A stretch of 64,000 nucleotides of DNA. Source: Mansonella perstans. Lineage: Eukaryota > Nematoda > Chromadorea > Rhabditida > Onchocercidae. Numbering within the stretch: position 1 is the stretch's first letter; the number at the start of each line of letters is the position of its first letter. Under the pieces are notes generated by a model that made no database searches, had not been told where the DNA came from, and saw only the letters and a list, made by a program, of their open reading frames with translations. A program made the translations under genes and the position numbers. Shown in pieces: positions 11,530 to 25,826 of the stretch. The stretch is from contig JBAMDO010000236.1 of NCBI GenBank assembly GCA_037074765.1, forward strand, positions 1 through 64,000. The letters run 5' to 3'.

Positions 11530-14500
11530 TTATTCGAATAAAATAGCTGCTATTTTGCTTTCATCAGTTATTCCTCTTCTCTCGACAAGTTTCAGGCGTA
11601 AATAACCATACAGAAGATCGGTAAGCAAAAAAATCTATAAAAAATAAATAAGGCATTAATATGGAGTATGTATTAATTGAAGGACAAAAGCAAGTATTCA
11701 TTTTCTCAATATTAGCAAATGTAATATGCAAAATTTACAAAATGTCCGACTTTAACAATTTTTAGTAATAATAAAATTTTGACAGATTCTGTGAAATGTG
11801 GCAAAAAAGTCAATACCTGGGCAATGGAATATGTTAAAGTGACGGCAAAATAGAAATTTGCGTTCCCTGAACCGGTAACAATCCACATTTCCCACATCAC
11901 TGGTGCCAAGATGACTGTTGCAGCCATTGCTCCACCGGAAAATAATCCCCAACGGAAATCTGCATAAAATAGTCGGGGAAGTGATTAAACGGCAAACAGA
12001 AAATTTTTAAATGAAACTTTAAAAATAACTCATATATACCCTCATCTCTTAGAAAATAATTTTCAGTTATCGAAAACTGAAGTAATAATTACATAAAAAC
12101 ATGCAAGAGTATGGAACTAACATTTTTTCAAATTTTCAAAAAGAGGTAATAAGCTCAAATAAATTAACGCTTCAGCCATCGATGGATATGATGCAAAGAC
12201 AGAGACAAGAATCATTAACAGATGTAGAAGTAGGAAAGCATTGGATCTGAAATAAAAGCACTTGCAAATGATAATCAATGCATTCAATCTGAAAATACCT
12301 CAAACTCAAACTGATATGAAATATTACAAATAGAAGGACTGAATTCCGTCTTTCAGATTGCATTTAAAGCTAAATTAACAAGCCAAACTGGTTTATAAAT
12401 TTCATTGATTTCAGAAGAAAAAGTCACCTTAGTGTCAGTGATAAAGGTACAAGGTAAACAAGGATGTTGACTTGAAATACCCAAAGAAAAAACCACCGGA
12501 AATGGTTGAAAATTTCAATGAAAAAATACCAGAATATGCCAACATTTGGTGTCAAGTCACGAACATCCAATCTGCCAAATAAAAAACAAAGATTAAATTC
12601 AAATCATAATTAAGTGCCACATTGTAAAGTTATATTATTTGCAACAAATTCTTTTTTTTGTACATATTTCAATTTCATATTCTAAGGTTTTTTTTTTTTT
12701 TTTGTAAGACAGAAGCCTTATAACAATATTTTAAACAGAAACTATGAAAAAAAATGAAACATACAAAAACTTGTAGGTTGAATCGATATGGTTCCAATTA
12801 TTTCCATTCAAAAAATAATTAAAAAACAACGATCCAATCAGCATAATAGTCGAAAATATAATTACCATCGCACGGTCTTTAAATGTCGAGAATTTCACTA
12901 GTAAAGCGCATATATAAATAGCTGGATAAAGTGATAACTGCACAATTATACTGAACAATATCGAGCTAAATAGTAGAGACCCTGAAATCTCCACTGTTAT
13001 TTGAAAGAACATTTCTTGTATAGATGAAGAAAATGTATATCTAAGAACTTTTCGGATGGGGCTAACTTGTAAATTGCTGTTGTCTCTTTCTCTTGCTTTT
13101 GAATATCATATAATATTTAAGCAATGATGCGCGATTACGTTATAACTTGATATTACCTTACGGTTAATTTGCTAAAACAAATTAAGCATCCAAACTCACC
13201 AAGACTGTTATTTTTTGCTAGTGATACCACCGTGGAACCAAATTTAGTATGAAATTAACTCACCTTTTACAAATGCCAAAATGAACAGCGCAGTAATAAG
13301 GTTGCAAACAACTGATAAACTAAAAACAGCACAGCTAGCAACAGCAATAGGATTGAGCATATAGCTGGAATTAGAAAATGTAAAAAAATGAACAGAAGTG
13401 CTGGAAAATAGAACATACACAGAAACTATTTTACCTCAAAATCTGCTTTCAACTTTTAAAATAAAGTTCATATATTTCTGAATATCGTAGTTGAGAAACA
13501 AAGTTCTTTTAGTTATATTTTTGAACATAATAATAATTTCACTTACCATTTTGAAACCAAATCAGCAATTCGTTCGATATTTTCTGCACTACTTCCCTGA
13601 TTTTTCAGGTAAACTGTTGCTACTATACGTAAAATTTCACTCGTCACCACATCAAAGAACTGCAGAAAAAATAGTATCTTTAAAAAGCTTCCCAATTAAC
13701 AACACATTTATAACACCACATTGTGTCACATTTAATTTTACTTATAAATAGAAAATATTCCAATATGCTTTATTAAGCCTATGTGTGTTGTGCACATACA
13801 TTGATCGATAATAGAATTCTTGCACAAAAATATTTGATAATGGTACACATCACTCTTCAAATACTAATTAAGAAAGAGAGTTAATTTCGTGGTAATATTT
13901 TAATTTCATTACAAGACAAAGCTTCATACCAAAAAGACTATTAACAACAGGTTCGAATGATCGATTAATGCATTGAATAAATGCAGCAGTATAGGTTGCT
14001 AAAAATAAGTTGAGCCAATGATCTTTAGTTTCATATAATTTCAATTTCTTCAAAAAATAATATTTAACAGTAAATGATTAAGTAACTATTATACATTTAA
14101 TTTGAACAAGTTATAAGTTTGATAAAAAGCCAAATCAAATACAACCAATAGAAGTGTGATAGCGGTAGCGGCAACTTTAATTCAAGTTGCCGATACGTAG
14201 CGACAACTTAAATTAATTAAAAGCTTTCAGTAAGCCAAGCAAATAATCCTAAATTCAACGGTGAACAGCAAGTTAGTTAGTAGTTAGTTACGAATTACCG
14301 TAAATGATTGAGTTAAATGTATGCAGATCAAAACAAAATGAATAGTCAATTTTGAAGTGTAGCAATCCCATCAGTAAATGAACCATTATCTAAGAATCAG
14401 ATTTCAGCGAAAAAAGCAAAATCATTTGCAATTTCCGAAACAAGTGTGATCAAAATGAAGGGCTTCCAAAATAAGACGTGACCCATGACACATGATGGAA

Positions 14501-14768
14501 TTATAACTAACTAACAACTTGATGCAAATACTAGGCATATAAAGAAAGAAAGAACTTATTCCTATTGATTAAATTAAAAACTAATTAATGTAAGCAAACA
14601 TACGCAATGTATCGTATCGCCATCATACGGAGAAATGCCGTCTCTAAGCATATGTATCCCATCAATAAGTCTTCGAAATGAATTGTGTGGTACATTTAGT
14701 TCTGGACGCTTTTTCAAAAAGTCGATGCAATAAATATAAGCAAGAACACGAAGAAATACCGCTAACAT
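11530..14768 (-). CDS. PIGU: GPI transamidase subunit PIG-U
   Basis: Nine exons in minus-strand order: 14768-14604, 13998-13930, 13659-13547, 13364-13264, 12981-12765, 12571-12428, 12246-12122, 11959-11817 and 11634-11530 (1182 bases, 393 residues; human about 435). All splice sites are GT-AG and phases close. Diagnostic segments in order are GISPYDGDTIH near residue 45, PILLHLFNALID, YMLNPIAVASC, LTPNVGIFWYFF, VFASYPSMAEALIYL and GSGNANFYFAVTLTYSIAQ. The protein is almost entirely hydrophobic, consistent with a multi-spanning ER membrane protein. PIG-U is one of five subunits of the GPI transamidase, which cleaves the C-terminal signal and attaches the GPI anchor; PIG-U is thought to help bind the lipid. 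The start is the first ATG ahead of the conserved N-terminus and gives a slightly short first helix, so an upstream start is possible. The partner subunit GPAA1 lies 11 kb away. Confidence 0.93.
14169..14192. repeat. Short perfect inverted repeat in PIGU intron 1
   Basis: Nine-base arms CGGCAACTT (14169-14177) and AAGTTGCCG (14184-14192) are separated by six bases. A degraded third copy (GACAACTT) follows at 14202-14209. It is intronic and could be a small MITE relic or chance. Confidence 0.4.
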
Positions 14769-16659
14769 GCATATTCTAGAATATAAACAGCTAAATTGTT
14801 AAGAATTATTCGGTACTGCTACGAATTATGCTAATTCAATTTCTTTCACGAAAATCTATTTCATAATCAGCTCAATCATAAAGACTCGTTATTATCAAGA
14901 TAATATCAGTCTATCATAACAGAATGGCGATTATGTATTGTCAATATTTTAAATCACATATGTGATTTAAATCTGATCTTTTTTTAATGTTTTAAAAAAT
15001 TATGAATCATTTATGAATAAACTGCACTGAAGTAGTCAAGAAGTATTTACAAGTTGTCACGAAAAATTAGGAAGCTGATTTATGCTTAAAATCAGTCTAA
15101 AATACCTTCAAGTTCTCTAAAATACTTCAAGTTTAATTTTCATTGTACTAGAATTTCATCATAAAAAATGCAAGAATTATCCAACATCTTCATTATATTG
15201 CACTTCTGAAAATAATAATGAAATCTGTATCACAATTATATACTGAAAATGTTAGCTATACGAAAGCCAATATTCGACAAAATTAATGAAAGATAGATAT
15301 TAAGAAAACTTACAACAATCTGTTACGAGTTGGACAATACTTTGATAAGATTGTGTATAGCCTATTTATCATTTTCGATTTTTTAAAATCATTAAATCAA
15401 CAGCACTTGTCGTCACAAAAATTTCCAGCGTTTCCCATGTTCTGATAAAAAATATTTCTAACAGCTACTACGAAGTCTGCAATAACAAATAATATGGCTA
15501 AAAAAATCTCAATATAAAACAATGATAAGTTTCATGTAATCTATCTGAATTATGCATGCATTGTTGTTGAAACATGAATAAAAGACTTAAATTCATTGAA
15601 ACACGAATGAATGATGTGGGAAATGCACAGAAGAATCACTCAGCCTACATAATTACCTCTTTTTAAGAATATAATTAGAAATTATATTTTAGTCTACTGA
15701 TAATTTATAATTTTGATAACTCACATCACCCATTCTCCCTAACTTTAAATTCGTATTTTTTCACTCCAGTAAAGAATTAATTAATTAATAATTACGAAGT
15801 AATAATGCAATTGATTAAAATAATATCTACGATTTCTTGATTTTTATAGCAAATTGATTCTGATCATTTATTCGCAAAAAAACAAGTAATGCTCATATAT
15901 AAAACGTTAAGACACCATCGTGAAATGATAAATGAAAGTAATCTCCATAATAGAGTACTTTCTAGAAGTACAATGATCGTGATAGAGTACAGAATATAAA
16001 AGTAAAATATTCAAATTATAGTATCGTTATGTAAGATAAGTATTAAAAAAATAAAATTTCATTTTCTGTAAGATAAAAGCAGGAATTACTTTTTTTTCGC
16101 TTTAAGTCAAACTAATGATTCTCAAATCAACTCATATAAAAATATTAATTGAACTGAAATGACTCTTCGAATTTGTTCAACGAACAAATATATAATCAGG
16201 ATAATTTAATGTATGGAAAAGAAATAATTCAACTTGCTCACTCCATTAACCTGCAACATTATCCTAAAGATCATTTGAAATTAAAAAAGATTTCTCGCTA
16301 AGAAAATCATAGAAGTAACATTGCCAAAATATTATTCTAAAAAAATTTAATAGTAAATGACGCATATAGCAAATAACCAAAAGTAGAGAGATTAAAAATA
16401 ATAGTGCCTCAACTTATAGTGAGATCTTCAATAATTTCAAAGTAACAGAAAGCTCCAGTAATTCTGGTGAAATTATTTTTCAGTTAAATAACATAGTCAA
16501 GTAACATCAAATGAAATATTGACTTGAAACTATGATAATTTCATCCAAATAGAAATTAGCCAATGGTGACAATCAGTGAAAGAGTATTTTTAAATATGAA
16601 ATCAGAGGTATCAATTACACATTGAAGAACGCCAATATTATTCGATCCGAGAGACTAAT
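14769..16659. other. Intergenic between UBR7 3' end and PIGU 5' end
   Basis: About 1.9 kb of A+T-rich DNA with no supported exon on either strand. It must hold the UBR7 3' UTR and the PIGU promoter, since both genes read leftward. The distance is longer than typical nematode operon spacing, so I do not suggest co-transcription. Confidence 0.55.
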
Positions 16660-19600
16660 TTACAACTGAGACAGAATATCTTCACGACGTCGTTTACGTT
16701 CCATTTCAAGTTCTTGAAAAAAATGATCAATATCTTCTTTTTTCACTTCTCTTCCTTCATCAGCTAATCTTTTCAAGTGATTTCCCAGTTTTCTCTTCAT
16801 TTCTTCATATCCTAAAAAATAAATTTCAGCAAACATCTAATATTCAAATTATATAAAAATTTGTATATATATTTTATATGTATATATTCAAATTTTAAAA
16901 TTATATAAAGTCAACTTCTGTACCTTTAAAAAGTGTTATCGCACCTTCACGACCAGCCACATCAATCAATGCATTTGTCATAACTCGATCATCATCCGTC
17001 AGTCTATCACTACCTTTATTACTGTGTGATTCAACAAATGCTTGCATAGAATCTGTGAGATCAGTCAAAAATTGCAGATTATTGTCCTCGTAAAAATTCT
17101 GAAAGCGCTTTCGGTTAAAAACTTGAATTCCAAATAATGGAGCATAAAAGGGTTAAGATAGTCCAGAATATTGAAGAACAGTCCCGAGCTCAAAAGAAGA
17201 AAAAAAAACAAAAATGTAGCGTGAATTTGTCAAATTTCACGTTATATTTATCAGCATGTTGCTGTGTTCAGGGTGAAAACAGCAAGCAGAAAAGATGTCA
17301 CTAGAAAAAATGGTATTCAGAGAAATTAAATCAATAAATAAGAACGATTATTAGTTAATCAAAATCCGTCAGCATGAAGAAATCTAGTCCAGCAGAATTT
17401 TTCAGTCTAGCAGACTTAAGACAAAATTTTGTTTGCAGAACCTACCAAACAAGTTTTACATTGACATAAACGATTTCGCCACTTGTAAGAATTGAAAAAC
17501 AGAGAACACGGCTGACTGTTTTCATCTGTTTTAGTATTCGCTTCAAGCCATTTCAGTTTACATGATTTATCATTTCCACACACTTCTTTATAGGTCCCGT
17601 CAGCGTAGGACAGCAAAAACGTAAAACGTGTGACACAACTTCGACAAATGACCTCCTCCACCTCACTTGTGTCAACACTGTCAGGTGTTTCCTCCAGATG
17701 CTATAAAAAAGTGGTGTAGTAACAGATCCATTAAAATTTGATTTTATTTTTTCCCAGTTGATTACGTTAATTCCTATCTCATATATCAGGTTCTTTCCTT
17801 CCTCCATAACATACAGTTGCAATAAGCAAGTTGAATGAAATAGTTCAAAAATTGGAAAAACTGTTCGAATGAAAAAAGTGGAATTTCATACATGCAAGTG
17901 GAACCAATCTTCGCAAACGATGCACTGTAACATTTCGCAGTCACTGTATTCTTCGCATGGATATGGTCTATTGCAAATACAGTACAGGCCATCGAAGTTA
18001 TGATTATAATAGTTTCGCTCATTCAATGGTTTCTTTTCCTGAAAAAGAATATGAAGATTTTCATGCATTATCTATAAAACAAAGTTTTAAAACTAATTTC
18101 AAAATATGACTTTAGACAGAATTTTATCATAAAAAATTTCGTGCAACATTATACTGTGATTTTGATAATTGGATTATAAAACTATAAATGAGTTACAAAA
18201 CTACTGATCGATGCAGTGGTTCAGAGTATCTGATAGCCACAGCTATAACACAAGTAGTAATCCTTGTTTAACCTTCAAAATCTTTTATGTGCTTTAAATA
18301 TATTTAAATGTGCAGCCCCCAACATGATAAAGTCCCCAAGTCGGATTTCCTGACAAAAAGAATGCCGCAGAGAAAAAAAGCAATGAAATTCTAACAAAAG
18401 TAAGTTAATATAAAAAATAAGCTGTGAATTTATTTATTTGATATGATATTAATATTGTGTTACTTCGTAAAGTGTGCAAGCATTTTTAAATTTAGAGTTC
18501 CCACAATCACAACAAAAGTTCCGCTTTGTGTACAATTCAACAAGTTCATGACCATCATGACAATTGATGCTACAAGCATAGCAAAGTGCTGCACGTCCTG
18601 TAGTACTTGTACAATCACGACAAGAATACAGTGGTTGTCGTGATTTATATCCCTGCAATTCATCAAATTTAGAATATTCGAAATTAAAAAATAATAGGAT
18701 AAGAAGATAACAATAAGCTTCTTTCGCTTATTATTTCATTAAAGCTCTAACTTAGAAATCTGAAACGATATGTAAGAGTAAAGTTATAAATTTAAAGAAA
18801 TTCGATTACCACTTTTATGGCACGCTTTGACACATTGAGAACAATTTTTAACTAATAAGTTAACATAGAGCAATAATGAAATTAATCTCCACAATTCATA
18901 CGTAGAATTTATTTTATAATTTGAAAGATAACCTCCGGATATGTGCAAACATTAGCGTTAGCTCCTCCTAACAGAGCTTCGGCCTCTGCTTCAAGCTCTT
19001 CATGTGCTTCAATAACTTCACTTAATGTCACCAGTGGATCATCTAGTGCTCTAAAGAATGATATATTGAAGAAACAAATAATATTTATTGCTTTGTCCAT
19101 TTACATCACTCCATTGTATTTTCTTCCAATTGTGACTCCAACTTCCAATCATCATTGCTTCTCTGCGTTTATCTGATTATTAAATAAAAATGACTTGGAG
19201 AAGTTATTTCAGCAACATCATCTTTTAATATTAATCATTACCGCAATAACCACTGACGAATCATGTGGTTCCAGATCAAAATTATGCTGAAATTCCATTT
19301 GTCCGGTAAAATGGCTACTATACCGATTAGTTAGATCACTTTCTCGGTCAGTCCATATCAGTAACGTCTAACTATTTGTTGTCTTACAAGTCCCAAGCGT
19401 CATTCAAACAATGCCACTGTTATATCGTGATAAACGTTTGAAGTTATAAGCCATAAACGCATGCGATGAATTATATCTCTCCAAATTTTAAAATTATATT
19501 TCTATAAAACAATTATTCAAATATTATTCATTTAACTTGCTGAGTTACATTGATTTCGCGAGCTCAGTCTAATCCTATTCGTTTCTTCGCCTTCAAAATC

Positions 19601-20178
19601 TGTTCCATCAACCGGAATATATAATTGTGTATGACATTCCATCCGTTTGAGAATTCGTTAATTCTTTTAAAACATATGAGTTCAAAATTTAAGCTTAACC
19701 CCCCGTCAAACAGATCAAAACATGATAATTTCAATTTATTAAATTTTTTGTTGAACGATTTCTAGATTTAATTTCCGGCTGATTTTTGATTGAATCTGTT
19801 TCTAAATTTAAATATTTGAAAATAATTATGTTCGTGGCTTATATTAATTGATAAACTAGCGTGCGACAATGTACTTCTAGGCACTGATTTAGAAAATCAA
19901 TTATACTGCAAAATTTTACAAAAATCATTTGCTGAATTCCTCTGATATATTCCCGTGTTAAGTATCATTGAATTAGTAAATGGAAAAAAAATTCCAACAA
20001 CTGATTATTAAAATTAAATACAATTGCATAAAAACTGCAACTTGACTTAAATGAGCAAAAAAAAAAATGAAATTAAAAGCACATACTCCGAGACATCCTT
20101 CTGTTCAGTATCACTCCGACAATTTCCACTGTCAGTTTCAACGCCACTCAGATCATTTGTTTGTATGTCTTTTTCCAT
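16660..20178 (-). CDS. UBR7: UBR-box and PHD-finger protein UBR7
   Basis: Seven exons in minus-strand order: 20178-20087, 19050-18933, 18652-18464, 18038-17892, 17700-17446, 17098-16924 and 16811-16660 (1128 bases, 375 residues; human about 425). All splice sites are GT-AG. After an acidic leader comes a helix rich in E/A (residues ~35-60). A UBR-type zinc finger follows (~75-133) with the hallmark LYTKRNFCCDCGNSKFKN. A PHD-type finger comes next, with YCICNRPYP, QCIVCEDWFH and ICRSC. The C-terminal ~110 residues are charged and helical. In mammals UBR7 is an N-recognin-family protein without a HECT or RING domain; its PHD finger is reported to promote histone H2B ubiquitination. That activity is inferred here. 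The gene is divergent from the palmitoyltransferase gene. Confidence 0.95.
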
Positions 20179-21546
20179 TATTCTACAATTTAATTCAAAT
20201 TTAATTACTCCCAAAGTAAATAAACAATGATTTCGTTGCTTGTTCACAATGCATTTTAGCTCTTATCTTTGATAGCACTGAATTATTCTCTTTTCTCGCA
20301 ACTTTCCTCATTCCCGTATTTTCTTCATATAAACAATACAAACAACAATGAAGTTAAAGAATTCTTAATTTAAAATCGAATTCGATCTTTCTCAAAATAT
20401 CAATCAAACAACAGCAAAAACCAATAACTTCCAAAGTGCATAATTCAAGTTTAATTTAAATTTCAACTAATAACCTTCGTACAAGTATTGAAATTTCAAT
20501 TTGAAATTATCATTTCATATAAAATAGCGACCTCCCAGTACCAAATTAACGCACAATTTACTTACTAGAAGAATGAGATTTAAAGAAAAAATCCCTCCTG
20601 AAAAAAAAATACAATTTGGCAATGACCGAGCCATCTAATTATCAGGTAAACAGAGACTTAAGGCCTCACTTAAAAATCACGTGAAATAGACTGAATTCAA
20701 TGTGAATGCTAATAGGAATGGATGACTAATTACGTCTCTTATATTTAATTAATCTTCAAGATCTGTCATGTATATTTGATGAAATAGCAACAGACTGTTT
20801 TTTCTTTTTTTTTTTTTTGTCGAAAATTTTATGATTTTTTTGAAATTTTGTATTTTTCTTAATTGTAAAGACAAATGAATGTGTTGTTAAGTTCAAATTA
20901 TACGTATTTTACGTGTAATTTATATGGAGATTAATATTGAGATTAGAGATTTTCTCTTACGTATAAAGTGATATCGCACATATGCTATACCTGTGATACT
21001 ATTTAGTACTTTGGGTAATTTATTAGCACATTTAGGATTTCGACAGTTTATTTAGATTTTTCATAGATTTTAAATTAAATTCTTTCTGTAAATAACAAAT
21101 CATTTATTTCACGTATGCACTAGTTTATTGCTAGTTAATGGTTCTCAAGTTTTTTTTTTTTTTTTGAAGGCTGAACAATTTAATACCATCATGTCATGAA
21201 CAGTGAACATATTTTATCGAAATTTTATCTTAAAAATGGATAATTTTATAAAGAAGGAAAAAAGTTGATCGTCTATCATGTCTGATTTCAGGTGTTAAAC
21301 TTTTTTGTGAATTTTGATAATTCGATTTTGAATTGAATTTTAATTTGTTTTTATATCATTTCATAATTTTATTGATTGTATTATAGGTTGTTTTATAGGG
21401 TGATTGTATTATAGGATAACTTGTGATAGTTTTTTTGTGAGCTTAGCATTTTCAAGTCTTATTTTCAGAAATGTCAATGTATAATTAGAAGAAACGGGTA
21501 ATTGAAAAATGGCTTTGATTATTTTTGTTCGATAAGATGCGATAAT
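20179..21546. other. Divergent promoter region UBR7 / ZDHHC gene
   Basis: Both neighbouring genes are transcribed away from this 1.4 kb stretch, so it should contain both promoters. Poly-T tracts occur at about 20800-20818 and 21150-21166. No exon and no recognisable operator-like motif is seen. Confidence 0.55.
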
Positions 21547-23815
21547 ATGGACAAAATGGGTGATAAGACGCGATTTTGCGGCCTCTCGTGGTGTGTACGA
21601 GATACGTGCGGTTTAATGTGCGCAGTTTTTACGTGGTATGTATAATAAATGAATTATGTATTAAAACTATTTAAATCTTTTTATTTACCTACATCATCCC
21701 TGTTTTTTTTCGTTTTCTGCTGCCAAGAAATTTCATTGTTCTTACATTTACTCTTTCCTGTTTCGTTTCAAATTCTTCGCGAATTATTTGGTAGTATGAA
21801 TTGATGTTGTAACTTTAACTGTTCTTTTCTATACAAATTGTTCTTTTCCCACAGATTTTTCTCCTACAAATTAGTAGTTAACCACTTATCATTTCTTTTA
21901 ATTAGTAATTAACCACTTATCATCTCTTTTGAAGAAGGACATTTTTGATTTATAATTTTGTGATTGAACGAAGAGAAATTTAAAAATTAGAAATAAACAT
22001 TAGTATGTAACTTCATAATTCAGTATTTTTTTTATTTTTATAGGCTTCTCATTTTCTATGGAGAATTTTGCATTCTAACAGTAATGATGGCATCTTGGTC
22101 CGGAAATGTTACCCATCAAGCATTTCACGTTGTTATTTTCCATATTCTTCTATGCTTGGCAATCTCATCACATATCAAAACAATGTTCACTGATCCCGGT
22201 GCTGTACCAAAAGGTAATGCTACTGATGAATATATTCAGCGATTACAATTCATGCGAAAAAGTGTTGTCTACAAATGTTCTAAGTGGTTAGTTGCAGTTG
22301 ATTAATTTAAAGTATTTCTTTTGATTTGGATTTTTTGTAATTTCTAATTAATATATTTTTCTCAGCTAATCATTTTGTGCTTCACTTTTTTATTGCATTT
22401 AATCTTTGCTAGATTGCGATCTTATTATAATAAGTGAAAATCAAAAATTTGCATTACATTACATTACTACGGAAAAGCATTACTACTGCTTTCGCTACCA
22501 TATATTACTGTAATATAATGTAAGATTTAACATTATTTTCGCGAAGTGCAGTTATTTATGGAATTGTATTTCCAAAAAATGATGATTCGGTAAATAATTA
22601 TTGCAGCAGTAGTGTAAAACCCGAGCGAGCGCATCACTGTAGTGTTTGTGGAAGATGTGTTAGACGAATGGATCATCATTGTCCATGGGTAAACAACTGT
22701 GTTGGTGAAGGAAATCAAAAGTATTTTGTATTGTTTACGGTATTTTTTCTATTCTATTAGTTGAACCTGAGAAATAGACTAAATTGATTAATGACGAATC
22801 AGAAAATTTTGCATTGACAAAGATTGAAGCAGTGTAGAAATGATACAGCTTCTTTGTTGAAATTTTTGTATTTAGTTCATCCAAACTTCCTGTCTGTTTT
22901 CTGAATTTCATTATTGGTTTTTTCTTCATTTCAGTGTTTGTATCACTAATGTTAATGATTTTTAAACTGTTTTGCTTATAATCACGTCCCAAATATAACA
23001 GATACGTGTGCGTATGATGTGGGGTTAGGATCTGTCTCAGTTTATTGTCGTTTCATTATCTTACTTAACTGAGTTTTAAAATTAATCATTACAGATGTAT
23101 ATAGCGTTGTTATCGACACATACCGTGTACTGGGGAGTTTGGCAATTTATTCTGTGTGTGAGCGATGACTGGCAAAATTGTTCGTTGTTCAGCCCGCCAG
23201 TTACAGCAATTTTACTCGTATTTCTGCTATTTGAAGCTATTCTTTTTGCAATATTCACACTTATTATGTTCGGCACTCAGCTCAGTTCGATATGCAATGA
23301 TCAGACTGGAATTGAATCATTCAAAAATGAACAATACAATTCTGGTATGTGGATTTATTGAAATATTATAAGCAGTTTTTAATGGAAATCAATTTTTCAA
23401 TTCACGTATATTTATAGTCATGTGGTGCATTGTCGATTACTTCTGGAAAAAAATGACAGTAAGTGAGATGTTCAGTACTGCATTAATGGTTCAATAAGTG
23501 GTATCGTATGGAATAGGTCACTGAAAAATTTTTTTGTGGATACGATTAGAAGATACTTCTTGGGAGAAATTCAACAAATAAAACTCTTACGACGTAATCT
23601 TTCAATCATCAGTAAATAGCATCGGTGCCGATATGGAAGTGAGTGCATGGAGCTAATTGGCATAGGCGTTTATAATTGCATCAAGCATCAAATTTTCAGG
23701 ACAAAATGGTTGGAAAAATTTACAAATGATTTTTGGTGGTCCATTTTCTTTACGATGGTTTAGTCCATTCACAGCTCCTTATGTTAGTAAGCTAACATTT
23801 GAATATTCCGTCTGA
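21547..23815 (+). CDS. DHHC palmitoyltransferase, ZDHHC3/7 (GODZ) type
   Basis: Five exons: 21547-21635, 22044-22283, 22607-22739, 23095-23344 and 23700-23815 (828 bases, 275 residues). All splice sites are GT-AG. The cysteine-rich domain (~residues 107-155) contains [34 protein letters not shown] and the catalytic DHHC. Hydrophobic segments flank it on both sides, as in four-span Golgi DHHC enzymes. The downstream segments [15 protein letters not shown] and [13 protein letters not shown] match ZDHHC3/7 rather than other subfamilies. The enzyme transfers palmitate from its own cysteine to cytosolic cysteines of membrane proteins, typically in the Golgi. It ends in EYSV, which could serve as a weak class II PDZ ligand; that is speculation. 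I give no species gene symbol because worm DHHC numbering cannot be decided from sequence alone. Confidence 0.95.
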
Positions 23816-25826
23816 TAAGTAGGATGAGTTGCCCTATATTGAACATAAAATGATTCAGTCTACGTTGTATTTTATTTTCGGTCAGTCATATAAATTATTT
23901 CTTGCTTTGATTTTAAACCATATATGTATTTAAAATATTTGATGTTTTTCACTCATAATTGTCTTTGTTACTGGTCTCTTCTCAATACAATGATCATACT
24001 GAATTTTTTCCTTGTTTTTTCTTTTAATTCAAGAGTATTTTGTTAACTGACATATGTTAAGGATTTAGTATGGTTTGAGCTCGCTAATTATTTATTTTTG
24101 ATTTGCTAATTCTAACTATAGTTCCTTCCTATACTGTTTTTTCTGAAGTCTGTTCTTGACTGCTAAAGTAAAGGATTTCAGATTTATTTGCGGTATTTGA
24201 AATTTTTTCATGCTTATTGTTGGAATCCTTTTGCTGATAGGAGATGATAGGGATTTTCCTTTACTAGTTGTAGTTCAGTATATTGTATGAAGCTATTTCA
24301 GACAAATGTTTTCATATCCTTACATTATTTCATTGGTGATTTCGAAGTGTATGAAAGTTCTCTTGATATAATTGCATCTGTTCAACTGTTCAGATTAAAC
24401 ATTCTTTACCCGAAGGTGATGAAATTCCGGTTTTTCTCTTCAATATAAATGTAGTCTTTAAATTCCGGTTTTTTTTTAAATTCCGATTTTTCTCTTCAAT
24501 ATAAATGTAGTCTTTAAGTTCCGGTTTTTTTTAATTCCGGTTTTCTCTTCAATGTAAATGACAGTCTTTAATTTCCGGTTTTTTTTTAAATTCCGATTTT
24601 TCTCCAATATAAATGTAGTCTTTAAGTTCCGGTTTTTTTTAATTCCGGTTTTCTCTTCAATATAAATGATAGTCTTTAATTTCCGGTTTTTTTCTTCAAT
24701 ATAAATGTAGTCTATAAATGGTAGTTCCAAAACATAAATAGAGTCTTTGTAAACTGTACTTGCTTGAAGTATTTGTTCACGTGTGTATAAATTATTGTAG
24801 ACAAATGTTTTGATGTCGTTTGTTTAAGTAGTATTGTATTCTCGATCCTTGATTTGATATATTTTGCAGATTAATGACTAAATCATAAAAACTCTAAATC
24901 AGATGAATTTGAATGAAGAATAATTGTGTCATATTGTAATTGTTGTTTTTTTTTTTTTTTTTTTTTTTTGAGTGTAAATATATAATTTTCGCCTATAAAT
25001 TACAGTAGCGTTTAATAGTTTATAATTTTAAAGATTTCATATGGCAGTTTTGTTCTGAAATGATAGTGATATGCTGTATGAATACTTAAATAAAACTTGG
25101 CATACATCAGAATTTTTCTCAAAATTTTTCTCATTCGTATGCTACACATTAAATGTTCCAAGAAAAAAATTCACAAATTCTGTAATAGATAAGAGAGAAA
25201 GCGAAAAGATTGGATGTGTTGAAATTAATCTGAATGTATGAAATGTTTCTCTTAAGGTTTTTATTCGAAAAAAATAGTTAAATTTTGAAATTGTTGAAGT
25301 TTTCAAAATCCCATTGACATGACGTTCTAATAGTAAATGTAGTTACGTGTAAGGTCATCTTGGACGTGTGTGATTTGCAAACACGCATTGGTTTAGCGCT
25401 TGTTGATTTATCCGTGATTTTTGCAGCATGGAAGTCGTTTAGTGATTTTGAGAAGAATGGGAAAATATATGCGGAATGAAAAGTAGAATTAATATCGCTA
25501 CTACCACTTGAGTTCGTCGATAAAGTGTACTTTAAGTGACTCACAAATCATTTTGAACTGGTATTTACGAAAAATAAAATAATTATTCAACTTAAAATTA
25601 AAGTCGTAGTATTTTTTTTGTGTTGAATTTAGTATAATCATTTAACATAATTCTGTTACAGATACAAATATCGAATATCACTGGATGTTATAATTAATAT
25701 AAGGATTTATTATAGTAATTCTGTAAAATATTTTCATACCCGATATTAGCCTGTCGAATATCATTGGATATTGTAATTTACCATTTTCAGATTTTCATTC
25801 ATCAATAAGTCATTGTGACAATAGTG
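23816..25826. other. Intergenic between ZDHHC gene and GPAA1
   Basis: About 2 kb with no supported exon. It contains a minisatellite (separate entry) and a long poly-T tract at about 24947-24969. A minus-strand frame at 25278-25544 has no ATG and no splice partner. Confidence 0.55.
24423..24717. repeat. Minisatellite, units of about 35-40 bases
   Basis: Roughly seven imperfect tandem copies of a unit made of ATTCCGGTTTTT, then CTCTTCAATATAAATG, then TAGTCTTTAA. Copies differ in poly-T length and in short deletions. The array is open on the minus strand only because it is repetitive (recurring KNRNLKT), which is not evidence for a gene. Confidence 0.85.

Noticed and set aside
13868..14053. 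Minus-strand frame containing KLYETKDHWLNLF, first taken as PIGU exon 2
   Set aside because: Its phase does not fit the next exon. A different frame of the same DNA, entered by a TTTTTAG acceptor at 13998, gives the conserved PIG-U segment and closes the phase.
25278..25544. 88-codon minus-strand frame
   Set aside because: It starts at GTG, has no ATG in a useful place, no splice partners and no recognisable content.
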